DNA of 64,000 nucleotides from Gorsachius magnificus (Eukaryota > Chordata > Aves > Pelecaniformes > Ardeidae): contig CM067081.1 in NCBI GenBank assembly GCA_034008185.1, positions 32,858,806-32,922,805 of the forward strand, in the 5' to 3' direction. A program made the position numbers and the translations under genes. A model generated the notes under the pieces. That model did not search any database. It worked only from the letters and a program-made list of their open reading frames with translations, and was not told the origin of the DNA. Below are positions 47,223-61,176 of this stretch, piece after piece. Numbering within the stretch: the first letter of the stretch is position 1; each line of letters begins with the position of its first letter.

Positions 47223-50200
47223 TCCTTTCAAGATGGACAGCCAAATGCTGCAGCTTCCCCCTTCTTCCATTTATTTGCCTATACCTGCAAACACACCAGC
47301 TGCAGAAGCCAAGTCCCCTGTGTGACAGTGTCAGGAGCAGAAAGCCCCTCTCAGCTGGCTGTGTTCCTCTAAGGGATGCATTTTGGCTGAGGTACTCCTG
47401 ACAGGTACCAAACAGCTCCTTGGGCTCAGATTTGCTGAGCTGGGAAGGAGAACAGGGTTGCTGTGAGTTCAGCTGCTGGTGCTCGGATATCGCTCATCGT
47501 GCCAGCCCTAGCTGTGGTTAGCTGCAGCGATGCCCAATGGCACCTGCCTTCATTGACCCCTCTGGCTTAATGGGTGCCCTGTGTTCCCCATCCAAAGATA
47601 TTTACTAATTCCCTATTCCAAAAATGTGATGAGCTCTGAAATTTTTCTGTTTGAGAGCTGAATGTGGAAGAGTTTGACCTGCTTGAGCCAGGCAAGAGAT
47701 GCAAACCTTAAGACCCCTGCTGTAGCGCTGGGTGCTGAGCTCTGCTGGAAGGGGCCTTTTTTGATCTTTTCTACTGGACCTTTTGTCATCCTTGTGCCAA
47801 TAATTAAACATGCCCAGAGAATGGCTGGCCCCACAGCCTGGTAGTCACACAGAGTCTTGGTTAGGAGAGCAAAGAAAGAGTCCTTCAGTCCTGCCACAGG
47901 TAGGATAAACAAGGCCGGTTGGACCCAGCCACAGCTCTTTGAAAACCTCGAGAAGCACAGAGCTACCTTCCAGGTGAGCCTGGAGCAGCAGCTCAGCTCT
48001 GATACCGTATCAACGAGAAAAACGATTCGGTAGGAGTCAATAAATGCAGTGACTAATGAAAAATGCCATCCTGGCGACAGGGACATTGCGAATGTGGGTG
48101 GGCATAGCTGACACACGCAGGCAGTACGTTCAGCTGGAGCTCACTCCAAGCAGCTGGTGAAGACAATATGTAGCTGACTCAAAGCATGGCCAACTTTTAG
48201 GGAGCATCCACTGGGATCAAAGCACCTAGCGACCACTGATTCTGCTATACGAGCTCTGCGTCAAAAGATGCGGTGCCAGCAGCAGAGGTCTTGTGGCTGT
48301 GTCACTTTTTTGCTGGTCCATAGCTAATATTCACGCTCAGTACCTTCTGCTCCTGTTCCTCGTGCTATCCTGCCTGTCCCACCAGCAGCCTCTGGGCTGG
48401 CTGTGGGCCAGGCTGTGGAGGAGGCAGGCAGATGTTCAGGGCTGTGAGCTGAAAGAGTTGATGTCTCAAACACTGTGGCAGGGCAGGTTGTGCTCTGCAT
48501 GGCAGCGGGGGGCCACAGGCGAGGAGTTGGTTGCGCGGGACACGTGCCAGAGGGTGTGCAGTCCCATGCTTGGACCAGCCCGATGTGACAACGTGCCATA
48601 GATGGCTGGAGGCCACAGGGAGTTTATTTGAGGAAGGAGCTTGCAGCCTCCTGAGAGCCCTTTTGTGACCAGCCCCCTACAGGGGTGCCTGCCCGTAAGA
48701 CCAAGAGTTCTCTTAAGTCCTCGAGAAGCAGGAACCAGAGCAGTGTGACTGGTGCGACTGAGAAGCAGGAACTGGGCCATAAGCTGCAAGGAGCTGCCTG
48801 CATGCCTGCCAGCAGAGGACCACCACTGCAGGCAACACGGGATCCAAGGGTGGTGATCTCTCTCCCTCCGCTCCCCCCGCCTCTTTCTCCCTCCTTCCTT
48901 CTATCCCCCATAGATTGATGGTTTTGAAACCAAGCGAGCGCTTTCCCCAATCACTGGCATTGCACGTCAAACAGTCACGAGCTGGTAAAAGATTGGCTGG
49001 TGTCGTTTCACCTTAGTTTGCCTCACAAGGGGATTCGGGAGCCTCGTGGCCTGACTTGGGTTAGCCTGGGTAGCCTGATGGAGGAGGGGGCTGTGGCAGG
49101 GCGAAGTAATGCTAGAGAGTAGATGTGCTTTTAATCTCGTTTAATGGCATTTAGCGCATTGATACTTCTGCTTGTGCCTATGGGACCTGCTCATGGACCA
49201 AAGCTTCAAGCACTGATAGTCAAGAACATCTGCACGAGCAGAGTTCAGCAGCGAGCAGCAACACCAGCATGTGGGAAGACCAGCAGGGAACTGGTGTTCA
49301 TCACTGCTGCGAGTTCAGAGTTTAAATTAATCCAAATGTGGGGGCCGGGGAATCAGACTCGAATGCCTACAAGCCTCCTCCTCCTCTCTCTCGGCAGATG
49401 GCAATCCTGCTAACAGCACTTGTGTAAGGTCCCCTTGCAGAACAAGCAGAGCGGAGCTGGAGAGGTTTTGCTGGTTATTACGTGCTGGATCCCAATGAGG
49501 TTGCCCCAAATGCTCAATCATTATCGCAGCCTCGCATGAAGTTAGACAGCCTTCAAAATCATGCAGGAAGCGGGAAGAAAAAAATGCTTCATGAGCTGCC
49601 TGGCTTCTAGACTGTCCACTGGATCTCTTTTCTTTGTTCATCCTGGTGTAGTGCTTCCCAATTGTTTTTTGAAATAGTTTCCTCATCCTGTTCCCCTTTT
49701 ACCTTGAAAACTGGTGCTGCTCCAGAGAAGGCTGCAACCAAAACAGGGCACCTTGGATTCCCTCAACCTTTCTGTTGATCATTGGTTGCAAACTCCCTGC
49801 TTGTTTACTTCTGGCATTCCACATTTTTAATGATGCCCCTAAATTTTTTTTTTTAAAAAAAAACATAAAAAACCATAAAATATGTCATACACTTCCCATT
49901 ACTCCTAAGCAGAGCTTATTTCCCCTGTCCAAAGGCACTCTGCAGATCAATAAAATACCTACTTTACTTAGACCTTCTGGCATTTCACACTGACTGATTA
50001 TATTCCTCTCAACTGAAGAAAAATTGTGAAGCAGTAAGCTCACATAAAACCAAAAATACAAGCAGACCCAAAATACTTTTCCTGCTAAGCTAATCCTGCT
50101 AAAGGTAACCTTTTCCCTCTGAAACGGCACAGTCGTTTTTACCTGTGGCACTGAATTACAACACTCCTATATCAGGATTGCATGGCATCCCCCTGTATGG

Positions 50201-51300
50201 TTTTAGAAGATCGTGTCAGGAGCAACACAAGGGAGAAGCTGACCCAGACGTTCTAGGTACCTTAGCTGCTCAAACAGGACACGAATCCAACAGAGGAGCC
50301 CCAGCTCATGAAAAGCCAGAGTTCTCATCCGACATGGTTGTGAACACAAGTCTCCGGAGGACTCGAACAGCATGAGGAAGACAGCAACACATGCGGGCTC
50401 TGGCTATTGCTAGGGAGCACATCATGTGCCGTAGCAAGACGTGAAGGCTGACGTTCCTCAGCATCCTCAGCTATCTCCTGCAGCCATTAGCAAGCTGGGT
50501 CCCGCTTGTGGAGCCTGAGGAGACAGGAGTCAACGGCAATATTTATGAAAGCACACACACATCCCTGGAACGTGATCTGCTCTTAGAAAGCTCTCAGTAG
50601 TCCACCTCCTATAGTCCACCTCCTAGGAACTGGACACTTGATGCCGCAGGAAGGTGAGCATCAGCAGGAAGCACATCTGCAGAGAGATACCTACAAACAA
50701 TTCTAGAAAAAATTAATTGAGCAAAATTAAAATGTGTGACTTATGCATAGGGGGTCAGAGTTGTTTTACAAATCTCTGAAGGTGTCTGCCCCCCTCCCCC
50801 CCAACATTTCATTGCTTTCAAGTGGACTGATAATGGAATGTTTGCTTTTCATGTAGACCTATGATTTTAGTAGTGTGTGCAGAAGCGATGCACACATCTG
50901 AAGGACCTGAGGGAATGTGGAAGTTGTGCTATAAAACCTCACCTTCTGCTTTATTCACAGGTATACTAATGAGGGGTTTTTTTTCACTCTGTTTTCCTTG
51001 CTCTTTTTTTTAATATAAAAGCTTTGAGAATGTAATTAAATAGTGCTATCCCTTCTCCCTCCCTGCTCCCTCTCAAAAGGATGCTGAATAGACAACCCTT
51101 GCAATGTGCATTTCAAAAATGGGGGAACAGAGACATGGATACGTAAAGCAGTCTTCACCAAAACACACAGAAACACACTGTGGCAAAGCCAGCAATAAAA
51201 ACACGGTTTGAAAAAACCCTTCATACCTACGCTATCTAAATCGCAACCTGGGTTCAGTCAATAATGTCGAACAATGCATGGTACAAATGAAAATAACGCT
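47223..51300. other. Intergenic, TPT1 to GTF2F2
   Basis: No gene recognised. A 14-bp unit TAGTCCACCTCCTA is perfectly duplicated in tandem at 50598-50625. KCTD4, which lies near GTF2F2 in human (memory), was looked for and not seen here. Confidence 0.4.
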
Positions 51301-52055
51301 TTTATTGATATGCTTAAACATAAAACATAGGTAACATCATAAAAATCAACCAAAAGATAAATCTATTCCTTGATGTACCTAACAGACAGACATTTCATTT
51401 TTTTTTTCTCAGTAATTACCTGGAGGGGATTGTTGTCTTCCCACTGACCTGTGTGTCAAACAGCCTTTGCTTTACCGTATTTTAACTGTGTTGATTTGTT
51501 CCCATGGAGTCTAAGGACTGTGATGAGCACCGCAGTTGTGGCTGTTTTTCCTAAAGCCTGATCCCAAAAGGAGCACCATGTCCGTTCCACCCAAGTGCTG
51601 CACAAAGGGTTGTGGAACTTTGCAGCCTTCCAGACGAAGCCCTGACAGATCCCAGCAGAAGTGAGGGTATTAACCTGGTTCTACTGGAACGTAAAACCAC
51701 AGAGTTATGGGTTCCTCTAGGACGCGTTTTCTTTCAATGTCATCAAGGCTTGGAAAAGCCACAAAGCTACCAAGAAAAAGTAAGATGAGAACTCAAAAGA
51801 TTTCTAATAAAGACAAATCTAATACAAGTTTATTCTATAAATATTTTTTCTTGTCAAAAGACAGAACACTTATAGAAACATACAAGAAGTATTCCTTGGA
51901 AAAAAACCTGAAGCTACAGAAAATTACAAAGCATCAGCTGCTTTAATTTAACTTGAACCTTGCAGAATTGCGCTGTGCTCAGTCCTGTCTGTAAACCCAC
52001 CATGGTTCCCTCAGTGCAATCACTCTAATTCTCACTTGCTTTGCAAATGCTTTTG

Positions 52056-52175
52056 TTAATCACTCTTGTCTTCTCCTTGGTAGTGTCTGTATTCTGGCTT
52101 CAGCTCCCACGTGTTTTTGTGGGTACCCTTCACGTTGTAGATGCCTATTTCTCTCAAAATTTCTTTCAAGTATAT
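52056..52175 (-). CDS. GTF2F2: GTF2F2 last coding exon
   Basis: After the TTTCAG acceptor it encodes IYLKEILREIGIYNVKG, then THKNTWELKPEYRHYQGEDK-SD and a TAA stop at 52058-52056. It is the wing part of the winged-helix domain plus the acidic tail. It is 39 codons plus stop, phase 0 with the upstream exon. The 192-codon frame extending to 52638 is intronic read-through and not coding. Confidence 0.95.
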   Translation of the reverse strand: MYLKEILREIGIYNVKGTHKNTWELKPEYRHYQGEDKSD

Positions 52176-55108
52176 CTGAAAGGAAACAAAAATTCAAATT
52201 ATACAGACAGGCAATGACCACGGTTCCTGCAGGACACCTCACGATCTGCTCAATCACATCAACTCGGTTCATAAAAACGAGGTGGCGGACAGCAAGGTTG
52301 GCTGATAGGCACTGAACTTGTGCGATAACGACTCTGCGATAGACTTCAACCCCCAGGCACCAAGAGGGATTAGAGCAGCTGGGGTGTACTGCCCGGCGCA
52401 AGCCCCAGGGATGCAGCACGGAGCATGGCAGCCCCAGGCATGACAGCTCCCGGGCAGCCCCTGCGCAGCCCTGCTGGGGTGTGGAGAGGCAGGTACCAGC
52501 TAGATAGATGCTCCACAGGCTGCCGAAACGAGGCTCCCAGCACCTCCAGGAAGGCGATGCTGAGGTTACCGCAGACCTACAGCAGTAGCACCCACCCAGG
52601 GATGAGCTAGCGGAGATGCTCCACACCTCCTGCCTCAAGTTGGAGCTTGCAAAAGCAAAAGGCTGAGATACGCCCGAGGTACCCTGAGTATCAGATACAC
52701 AGCTGGTCTAAAAATCTGTGCACGGTTAGGTTTCTTACATGACTGTGGAGGAGCGGGGACATGGGCCGGCTTTCTGTCACAGACAGCAAGCTGAGCCGTG
52801 CGGGTGGCCGCTGTGCAGGAGGGGCTCCCCGGGGCGGTGGGACACAGCCACTGTGCGGGTCTGTACATCGCTGTTATCTCACACATCTTCCTCCTGATGG
52901 AATTTCTCCATCTGAGCTAAAAGCTCTTGGCTTTTCCTCTTGCTTGGGCTGGGATTATCGTGAAACTCCCTGCCTTATTCAGACCACATCAAAGCCCCAT
53001 GCTGTTGGTTTTCAGGCCATTTTGCAAAGCTTTAAGCATTTTATTATGGCCTCATTTACAGAGGAGAGCTGAGTAGGTGCCAGAGGATTTTCTAATACAT
53101 TCAAATATTAAGGCTAGCAAGAGAAATCAAAAAAAAAACCAAGCAAAGCTCTGATACCAGTAGCATAACCTTTGACACAAGACAGCTCACTAATATCACC
53201 CTCCTCCACTCTTTATAATAAACACCAGTAATCTGTTTCATTTTTTAAAGAGCCGTTTGCCTGCTTGTTTGTTTAAATATTAATCAGGACTGACTTGACT
53301 GGATTGCCATGGCAACCGCAGACCACAGTTTAAGAATCCCCACATTAAATTAATAATTGCTTTAGTTTGAGCAATTTAATCCTCTTTGAGTGCATGTATT
53401 GAACTGGAATTACTGGAACCCTTGTATTTTCTGTATCTACAGTTCCACTAAGCACAAATATCAACATACTTCAACTCATAAAAAAAAAGGAAATAGTTGT
53501 TGAATACACAGGAAAAACAGAAAGTCCGATCACCTGGTCTCTTCCTTACACTCTTCCCATTTTTTGGTACATGGAAAAGTTGGGAAATAAATAAGAAGTA
53601 TGTTCTTAGTCAGTAAAAATGTCTCTTTTAGAGAAACCGATCATTACTCTCTCCAGGTACACATCAAAAATTTACAAAGCAAAAAAAAATCCAGATCCCA
53701 CGCTAATGACAATACTTCTTTTGGACTCATGTAGGAAAACTATTCTTAAAAACCTATTTCAAAGCATCGAGGGGTGTGTATTCGGCAACTAAGAAAGATG
53801 ACCGTAATGGACTGAGTATACAAGAGTTTCTTTAGGGTCTTTTCTTCGAGCGGAGAGGCTGCGCGCAGGAGGGGTGAGCGGTGAGTTCATTTTGCACTGC
53901 AGGGATGGCTCTTCAGCCTCCGAGGGTGCATGATGCAAACCCCGGCAGGTGGCAGCAGGAGATCAATATACATCTCTCAGCACACCTTTCCACATCTCAT
54001 CTATTGCAGAAATGCTGTCATTGTTTGAAAGCCAGGTACCTTAAGACAAACGTACTCGCTACGACAGCGATTAGCGCGCAAACTTTTTGAACGACGACAC
54101 TGCTGTTGCGCACTGCATTTTTTTAAAAGGTGATGAAAGCAGGTGAAAAAACGATTTCTACATGGGTATGTGTAGATGTGTATACCTGCCTATCCACCAC
54201 TTTGTTGGCAACCCTTGTGCATGCACATGAGGTAGCTTTCAGCAGCGTCGCTGACAGATACTTCAAAAGATGGCAGAGTGGGTGGAAGAAACGCTCGGAT
54301 TCAAGGTTAAATTCTGCTCTAGACCACACGGACAGATTAATGAGAATTGGAAAAAAAATAATTGCACTCAGTCCCATGAAGTACATCCCTGGGCCGAGAG
54401 ACCTGGCCTGCATCTGGGAAGCCAGGTCACAAGGCGTGACGATGCCGCAGGGCTCAGGCAGAACGACACCGCTACAGCTGCACGGTCCACGGCTCCCGGC
54501 GGCTCGCTGCTGTTTGGTGGCAGAATCTTTGGGTGACATGTTGCACCAGGCAGTTCTCACCTCTCACTGCTTGCTCACGCCTCCAAGCCACCCACCCAGC
54601 TAAATGAAGGTTACTTTTAATTTCAGCTAGTTTTCAGACCCAATTCCCCAGGCAGTTCTGCTGCTCTCTGGGCAAAACATCCGCAAGTTTTTGATTTCAC
54701 AGCATAACAAAACGAAACAAAACCAACTCAAACTGAATAGAGAGGTAATGTCTGTGCCACAAGCAAGGGCACTTCAAGCTGTGACCGTGAACTGCAGCAA
54801 CTGAGGATTTGCAACATATTCCTACCTGCCATCTCCACTACAGGGGGAAACAAGAAGCAATGGTTTCAGGGAGGGCAGCTGAGAGTGTTAACCCAAAAAA
54901 ATCACTCTGCATGCACAGACAACACTGAACTGTTGGAGCTTTTGCACCATTATGAATCAGGGATAACGCTGCTGTACTGTACCAGACTTGAGAGCAAGTG
55001 CCTCGATGAGCTGAGTTCAGGGGACGTTACGATTTTTCCTGCAGGATCACTTCTCCTTCCAGAAACCAGGACCCTCCACCTGGGTCTACGCTGTGCCAGG
55101 TTGGCCTA
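52176..55108 (-). other. GTF2F2 last intron, 3' portion
   Basis: Intronic sequence without recognised repeats or RNA genes. A GC-richer patch at 52.3-52.9 kb opens chance frames on both strands. Confidence 0.5.
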
Positions 55109-55112
55109 TACC

Positions 55113-55898
55113 TCTTGAGGTTCAACAAGACCAAGTGCTGGGTCCTGTACTTGGGTCACAACCACCCCATGCAACACTACAGGACTGGGCAAGAGTGGCT
55201 GGAAAGCTGCATGGAGGAAAAGGACCTGGGGGTGTTGTCTGACAGCCGGCTGAATATGAGCCAGCAGTGTGCCCAGGTGGCCAAGAAGCCCAATGGCATC
55301 CTGGCCTGTATCAGGAATAGTGTGGCCAGCAGGACCAGGGAAGTGATCGTGCCCCTGTACTCGGTGCTGGTGAGGCCGCACCTCAAATACTGTGTTCAGT
55401 TTTGGGCCCCTAACTACAAGAAAGACATTGCATTACTGGAACATGTCCAGAGGAGAGCAACCAAGCTGGTGAGGGGTCTGGAGCACAAGTCATAAGAGGA
55501 GCAGCTGAGGGAACTGGGGTTGTTTAGTCTGGAGAAGAGGAGGCTGAGGGGAGACCTTATCACCCTCTACATCTGCCTGACAGGAGGCTGTAGTGAGGTG
55601 GGGGTCGGCCTCTTCTCCCTGGTAACAGACGATAGGACGAGGGGGAATGGCCTCAAGTTGTGCCAGAGAAGGTTTAGATTGGACATTAGGAAAAATTTCT
55701 TCACTGAAAGGGTTGTCAAGCATTGGAACAGGTTGCCCAGGGAAGTGGTCGAGCCCCCATCCCTGGATGTATTTAAAAGATGTGTAGGTGTGGTGCTTAG
55801 GGACATGTTTTAGTGGTGGGATGGCAGTGTTAGGTTAACGGTTGGACTTGATCTTAAAGGTCTTTTCCAAACTAAACGATTCTATGATTCTATGACCT
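55113..55898 (+). mobile_element. CR1 LINE, 5'-truncated, in GTF2F2 intron
   Basis: A CR1 3' portion antisense to GTF2F2. The RT C-terminal frame runs from ~55115, with [20 protein letters not shown] and [15 protein letters not shown], to a TAA in GLEHKS at ~55493. It resumes with [16 protein letters not shown] and a shifted [14 protein letters not shown] end. The tail is TCTTTTCCAAACTAAACGAT followed by two ATTCTATGA units. It is closely related to the copy at 61.2-62.4 kb, which shares the same stop. Confidence 0.94.
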
Positions 55899-58800
55899 TG
55901 AAGCATACTACTCAGTCTGATCCTATATAATCAAGAGAAACTCCCCACTTCCTCCAGTGATGCCAAACACTGAATTTTAGAGCCTGGTGAGCGCTAATCA
56001 GGGGCCCAGAATTTTGTCTCAGAAAGGGATTCAATATGTTTATATACATAAAATTCTAACACAGAAGCTAACCTGTAGGTAATCTGTTTGCACATTTAAG
56101 GCAATCCCTGCTCTGTTACACCTTCCCTTGTGATTTTTCCATAAAAAGTGAAATGCTATTATAGAATTATGGGATAAAAACTTCTGAGAGAGCAGTTAAC
56201 TTCCAAGCTCTGAAAACCCTTCTGAAACTTTGAGGGGAACCCCCCCCCCACTGTATTTAAGATAACTATTACTTAAAGCTGAAATAAAAGAAAAAAGCTG
56301 CAATCAATCTACCCCATTTTGAAAAAACACAGTTCTTATTAGACCACTGGTTCCATACTGGTTCCATTCTTCACAAATATTTGATTGCTCATACAAAAAG
56401 CATATTATATTCTCAGCCATGAAGTCCAAATCTAGAATTACTGCAGTATTTCCAGGGAGCACTTGGTAGTTACGCCTGGGTAGATGGCAACAGATTTGCC
56501 TACCACTGCAAATTGTTATTTTTCATTAAAAAGGAAAGCAAATAAATCCAGTAGTTTGCATTCAGAATAGACTTGCTTCATGATTTCATGATCACAAAAT
56601 AAAGATGGCAGCAAGTGCCTGTGTAACATGCAACATATTCTGTAGCCAAGGGTTTAATTTACTATTTACATTTACTATTATGTAAGAAAAATAAACTTAT
56701 TTATTTGTTACTTCACTAACAAAGATAGTTTGTTTAATTACCTTAGACAAATGTGTTTTAAATATTATCAGCCAGTGATGTAAGCGCCTAGAACTTAATT
56801 TTAACGGGAGCTAAGGAGACAGCAGCAGCAGCACTTTTTTCCTCGCATCTGAAAATAACCTCAACATTTAGAAACTCAGAGGAGAAATTACATACCCGAC
56901 AATCTTAGACACTATGACAGAAAATAAAGCAGTGAACACTCAGCAGAGATTAATTAGCAGCCAACCTCTGTACAGCACGGGGAAAGCATGCCTATTCACC
57001 TGTTGGCATTTTACCTTTTTTTTTTTTGGTCAGGTATAGCTGCTCTGCAAACAATAAAGTCACAGTCGGCATTAGGAACAGATACTTTATTTTCAGAAGA
57101 AAACCAAAAGTTGCACACCAGAGGCTGAATTCCGCAGCACCAGGGATGCTCACACACGGAGTGAACACTGGCTGAGCAGCAGGAATCAAGGGATAGTATC
57201 TTTAAATGGAAATGGATGCCATTAGCAACTCCCTACAGAAGTTTTTAATGGGAACCCAGATGGGAAGTTAGGATAGTTTCAGACGAGGGGTAGAGGACAT
57301 CCTGAAAGATGGTTTTGAATTTATCACCATACTGGCTACCCAGTGAATGAAGAAAGGCATCAGGAAGAGGATTTTGGCCATTTATTTTCTCAGGATATCC
57401 AGGTCTGAGGAAGCTGGGTGGGCACCAACACTTGTGGCAAAACCCTATCTGGGAATGAACACGAAACCCCTAACTCTCGTATGCAGCTCGAAACCGAGAC
57501 TGCACAAGCCCACTCAGGGGAAGAGGGTTTAATGGTTTGATTAATCTCAGGAGCCCTACAGGACTTTTAGCCATCAGTAGAGAGAGACTCAAATAAGAAA
57601 CACAGATGCAAAGATATAGCTCAAATAACATATGATGTTGGGTAAAATTAGTTTACAATTTCCTTTTAACATATCTGTATTACTACAGTAGTTGAAAAAA
57701 AAAGGCTAGATCTGCTGAGATGAAAGTACACAGCACAGATCTACTATGCTACAGGCAGAATATATTCATGATGACAGTAGAGGTAGATAGGCATAGAAAT
57801 TAATCATAAATGTAAGAGAAGTATTCATGTGAGATATTTCGCTCTATACATCTAATTAATAACTACCCTAGACACCTAATCCTTAGTGCAGTGGCTAAGA
57901 CAAAAATTGGGTTAATCGTGCTTAATGAAGACACTTGTGTCAGAAGCACAGCTTTTCCAGGCTCCTTGGAGCTGATGGAGAGAGACAGGTACATTCAAGA
58001 GGTAAGTCACATCACAGGAGGAAGAAAAACTTTCCTTCTCCCATGGCTTAAATGGGAGTTGTGCATGACTATTTCTAGCTGAAGTCGTGCTAGACGGGAT
58101 AAATCTGCACCTACTTACATTCCAAGTGATTGAGAGAGTGACTGTCACACCTCTCTCTTACCAAAAAAAAAAAAAAAAAAAAAATAAATCGTAAAATTTT
58201 CTTGCCACTCCATCCATATCTTCCTCCTTCTCAGCTCCCAAGATCCACACACCTTCTCTGCCACACAGTGTTGACTCATTAGATAAATGAATGGAATAGA
58301 AGACATGAATACATTATCCAGCTAGTTTCTTCCAAGGTACTAGAACACTGTGAACCCACATGTACTTGAATTGGGTAACATCTTTGTGCAGCTTCTTAAC
58401 CAAACAGATTGTGCACCTTATACAAATTCTTCTCTGATACAGATCCACTTAATTCTAAACGTGAAGTGAGCAAAACTAGTAAGCATTTCCATTTTTTCCC
58501 CTCTTTTACAGAGGGATAATTTTTTCCATAATCCAGCTGTCACCATTCCTTCTTCTGCCTTAGCTCTAACAACTTTTGAAATGGTTTCTCCATTTAGACT
58601 CAAACATAATTAAGTCCCTTTAAGTTTTCTAAAAACTGCAGCTGGGTTGAGGATAGATATTGAAGTCAGCAGTGAAAAACATCAAAAGCATCAAAGATAC
58701 TTTACATCTCATTGTCTCCCCCTGCTCCTGCCTGGTCTGCTCAAGGAAAACTTGAACAGGGGAAGAAGGGGAAGAACTGGAAAGTTAGGGCCCACAGATT

Positions 58801-59483
58801 AAGGGGCTGGCAGACACTGCTGGATAACAAAACCATCACATAAGCACGTCTTCATGCTTTCTTGTTTGTTTGTCAAAACAGTGTTTAAAAAATCAAAATA
58901 AATCCCAAATATCAATCCCCTAACCTCTATTTGTAAAGGAAATCAAGTTATTTTGGGGGTGTTGACGTGGTGTCTGAGCTCCTGACATAACTAATGCATG
59001 CATTTAATACTAATTCCATGAAACACAATTTTCAATAGCCACAGAAAAGGAGTAACCTCTGTTGCTACACCAAGATAAAGTTCAGACGCTGAAGGAAGGG
59101 CCCACCACTCACTCACACAAGCTCTCTATAGCCAACAGCAACAGAACTAGGCCATTACTTCAGTGAGGACAGGAGTAGCATGGGAGATGTCAGAGCATTA
59201 CAGAATTTGGTTTCTAGTATTAAAGCAAACCTAAATAAGACAGAAACCATTTAGGTTACTTAAACCACCTCTGTTAAGAAAAAGCATACACGCTTGCAAC
59301 ACGTGGTATCCTACACAGTCCTACAACACTGAACTTGAAACAATGATTTCTGTTTGTTGTAAAACATATTTAGAGAGCTGTTTCAAAGGCATATAGTGTA
59401 TATTCATCTATTTTCTGGATATGGAAAATATACACAATAGTAACTACTGAAAATGGTTATATTACAAGACTATTAGTACGTAC
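55899..59483 (-). other. GTF2F2 last intron, 5' portion
   Basis: AT-rich intronic DNA with a poly-A tract at 58163-58184 (22 A). No coding exon or RNA gene is recognised. Confidence 0.5.
58163..58184 (+). repeat. Poly-A tract of 22
   Basis: A pure A run followed by TAAATC inside the GTF2F2 intron. No retroposed body was recognised immediately upstream. Confidence 0.85.
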
Positions 59484-59627
59484 CACTGGCTGTTTGGTTA
59501 TGTCTACCAGGTCTTTAATGTTGTAATACTGATGTTTCTCAAAGGCTGAAAAAAGCATGTCCAACACTTGTTGTTTATCAGCTCGAGCCCGTTTTCCATC
59601 TTCTTTCTTCTTCTTCTCATATTCAAT
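59484..59627 (-). CDS. GTF2F2: GTF2F2 penultimate coding exon
   Basis: A 144-bp, 48-codon phase-0 exon: IEYEKKKKEDGKRARADKQQ, then VLDMLFSAFEKHQYYNIKDL and VDITKQPV. It begins with the basic linker, followed by the first helices of the winged-helix domain. The acceptor is CTGATAG and the donor GTACGT. Confidence 0.95.
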
Positions 59628-61176
59628 CTATCAGATACAAAACACGTTTTAAAGACATTCATATGTAACACTGTAAAATTCTCAGTGCTGAACATTAAGA
59701 CATAAAAAACCCTCTTCTATTTAATAAAACACGGTTCAATGACTCAGTGCTTTTCATCTGGAGAATTTTCTTTTGAGCATTCACGTGTTCGTTTATGAAC
59801 ATAAACTAAGCATTTTGTCCTCAGCACAATAAGCTTTTCAGATATGTATCTCTGCTTTAACCAGTAAAAAACCCCAGAAACAGAGCTTGCATGATGTGCC
59901 CAAACCTGGAGACAGTATTAGTATTAGTACAGGAATCCAAACTGAGACGGTATTTTCACTCTACCTCTGTTGATATCAGCTTCTGAAGTATAATGACAAA
60001 TATCAAACAACTTACAAATTGCCATAGTCAGGAAAATCCACAGACCAACATGGCTACATCCACAACCATAACAACCAGCTGCCCAAAAGATGTTCAAATG
60101 GTCCTTGGACACTGTCTCATCTGCTCCAGAAAGAGCACTCAAGGCAACCACTCTGTCAATATAAAACCAATCTTTGCTAAGTGAAGACACACTTTGAGAC
60201 GCAGATGGTATCTCTTCAGGAGAAACCCGAGTAGCACACACAAAGTTAACGATAGCCCAAAAAAAACCCCTTCCAAGCAAGCAGAGGCCCCTTGTTGCCA
60301 CACATCATCCTATTTCAGAATGCATATTAGAAAGTAGCCAACTATTATAATCTGCACAAGATGACCATATATTTTTGCAGAAACTTTTATCACCTCCAAA
60401 AATACTTCCTGCATTTCCTCAGATTCATCACCAGAAGCAAGATTTGCACAGGCCAGCACACCCCAAACAAACCCCCATCATCGCAGAGCACCACCAGCAA
60501 CATCTGCCAGCCCATCACCCCATCCACCCCCAACACCACCCTTGATAACAGAAAACCATCAAGCTCCTTGGAATCAACAAAGGTGACCCAGAAGGTAAAA
60601 TAATTCATGTAATCGTTAAGTGCTTTCAGGCAAATTGCGTGGGTGAATCCGAAGCAGCACAATGTACAGCAGAAGAGATGCACGTGATCAGTAAGGGACA
60701 CACGCCTGGCTGCCAGTGGGATAATTTTATATGGGAGTCATTCTGCCTCTGATGCCTCAAACCTGATCCTCAAAAGGAAGACCTTCAGAGACAAAGCCTA
60801 GAGACGAAAATTCACAGTTCTACTGGATACTAAAAATCTTGTTTTTAAGAAGGGAGATTAGGTTTATGGCACAATTTATTTTTTCCTGTGTTTCCTTGCC
60901 AGCTAACTCCCTCCTACTCTCTCAGCAAAAATAGCCTGTCTCATGGTATCTGTCCCAAAGTGGCTAGAGACCATTACCACCTTTGACGTTGCTCACAGGT
61001 CTCTGGCCAGCCAACTCGCTCTTTCAAATCCTGAAACAGATGTACGTCATTAAACTGAACACAGAGTAATTGTCCCCAACCTGTGGCTTGAAGTCTGCTG
61101 CTTCTGCTTAAAACCTAAGACAGGCTTGGGCAACCAAATACTTGTCTGCTTTTCCAACTGTATGTTAGTGTTATAA
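59628..61176 (-). other. GTF2F2 intron
   Basis: Intronic sequence. The minus-strand frames 60301-59924 (125 codons) and 60701-60390 (103 codons) are hydrophobic and would predict membrane segments. They match nothing I recognise, and part of the effect comes from T/G-rich low-complexity sequence. Confidence 0.4.

Noticed and set aside
52060..52638. 192-codon minus frame ending in GTF2F2 sequence
   Set aside because: Only the last ~40 codons after the TTTCAG acceptor are exon. The upstream part is intron read-through.
41311..59483. KCTD4, expected near GTF2F2 from the human map
   Set aside because: No BTB/T1-domain coding sequence was seen in the window. It may lie further right.
59924..60701. 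Two hydrophobic minus frames suggesting a membrane protein or retrocopy
   Set aside because: They are in a GTF2F2 intron, lack any recognisable family, and are biased by low-complexity T/G-rich sequence. No poly-A tail or splice signals.
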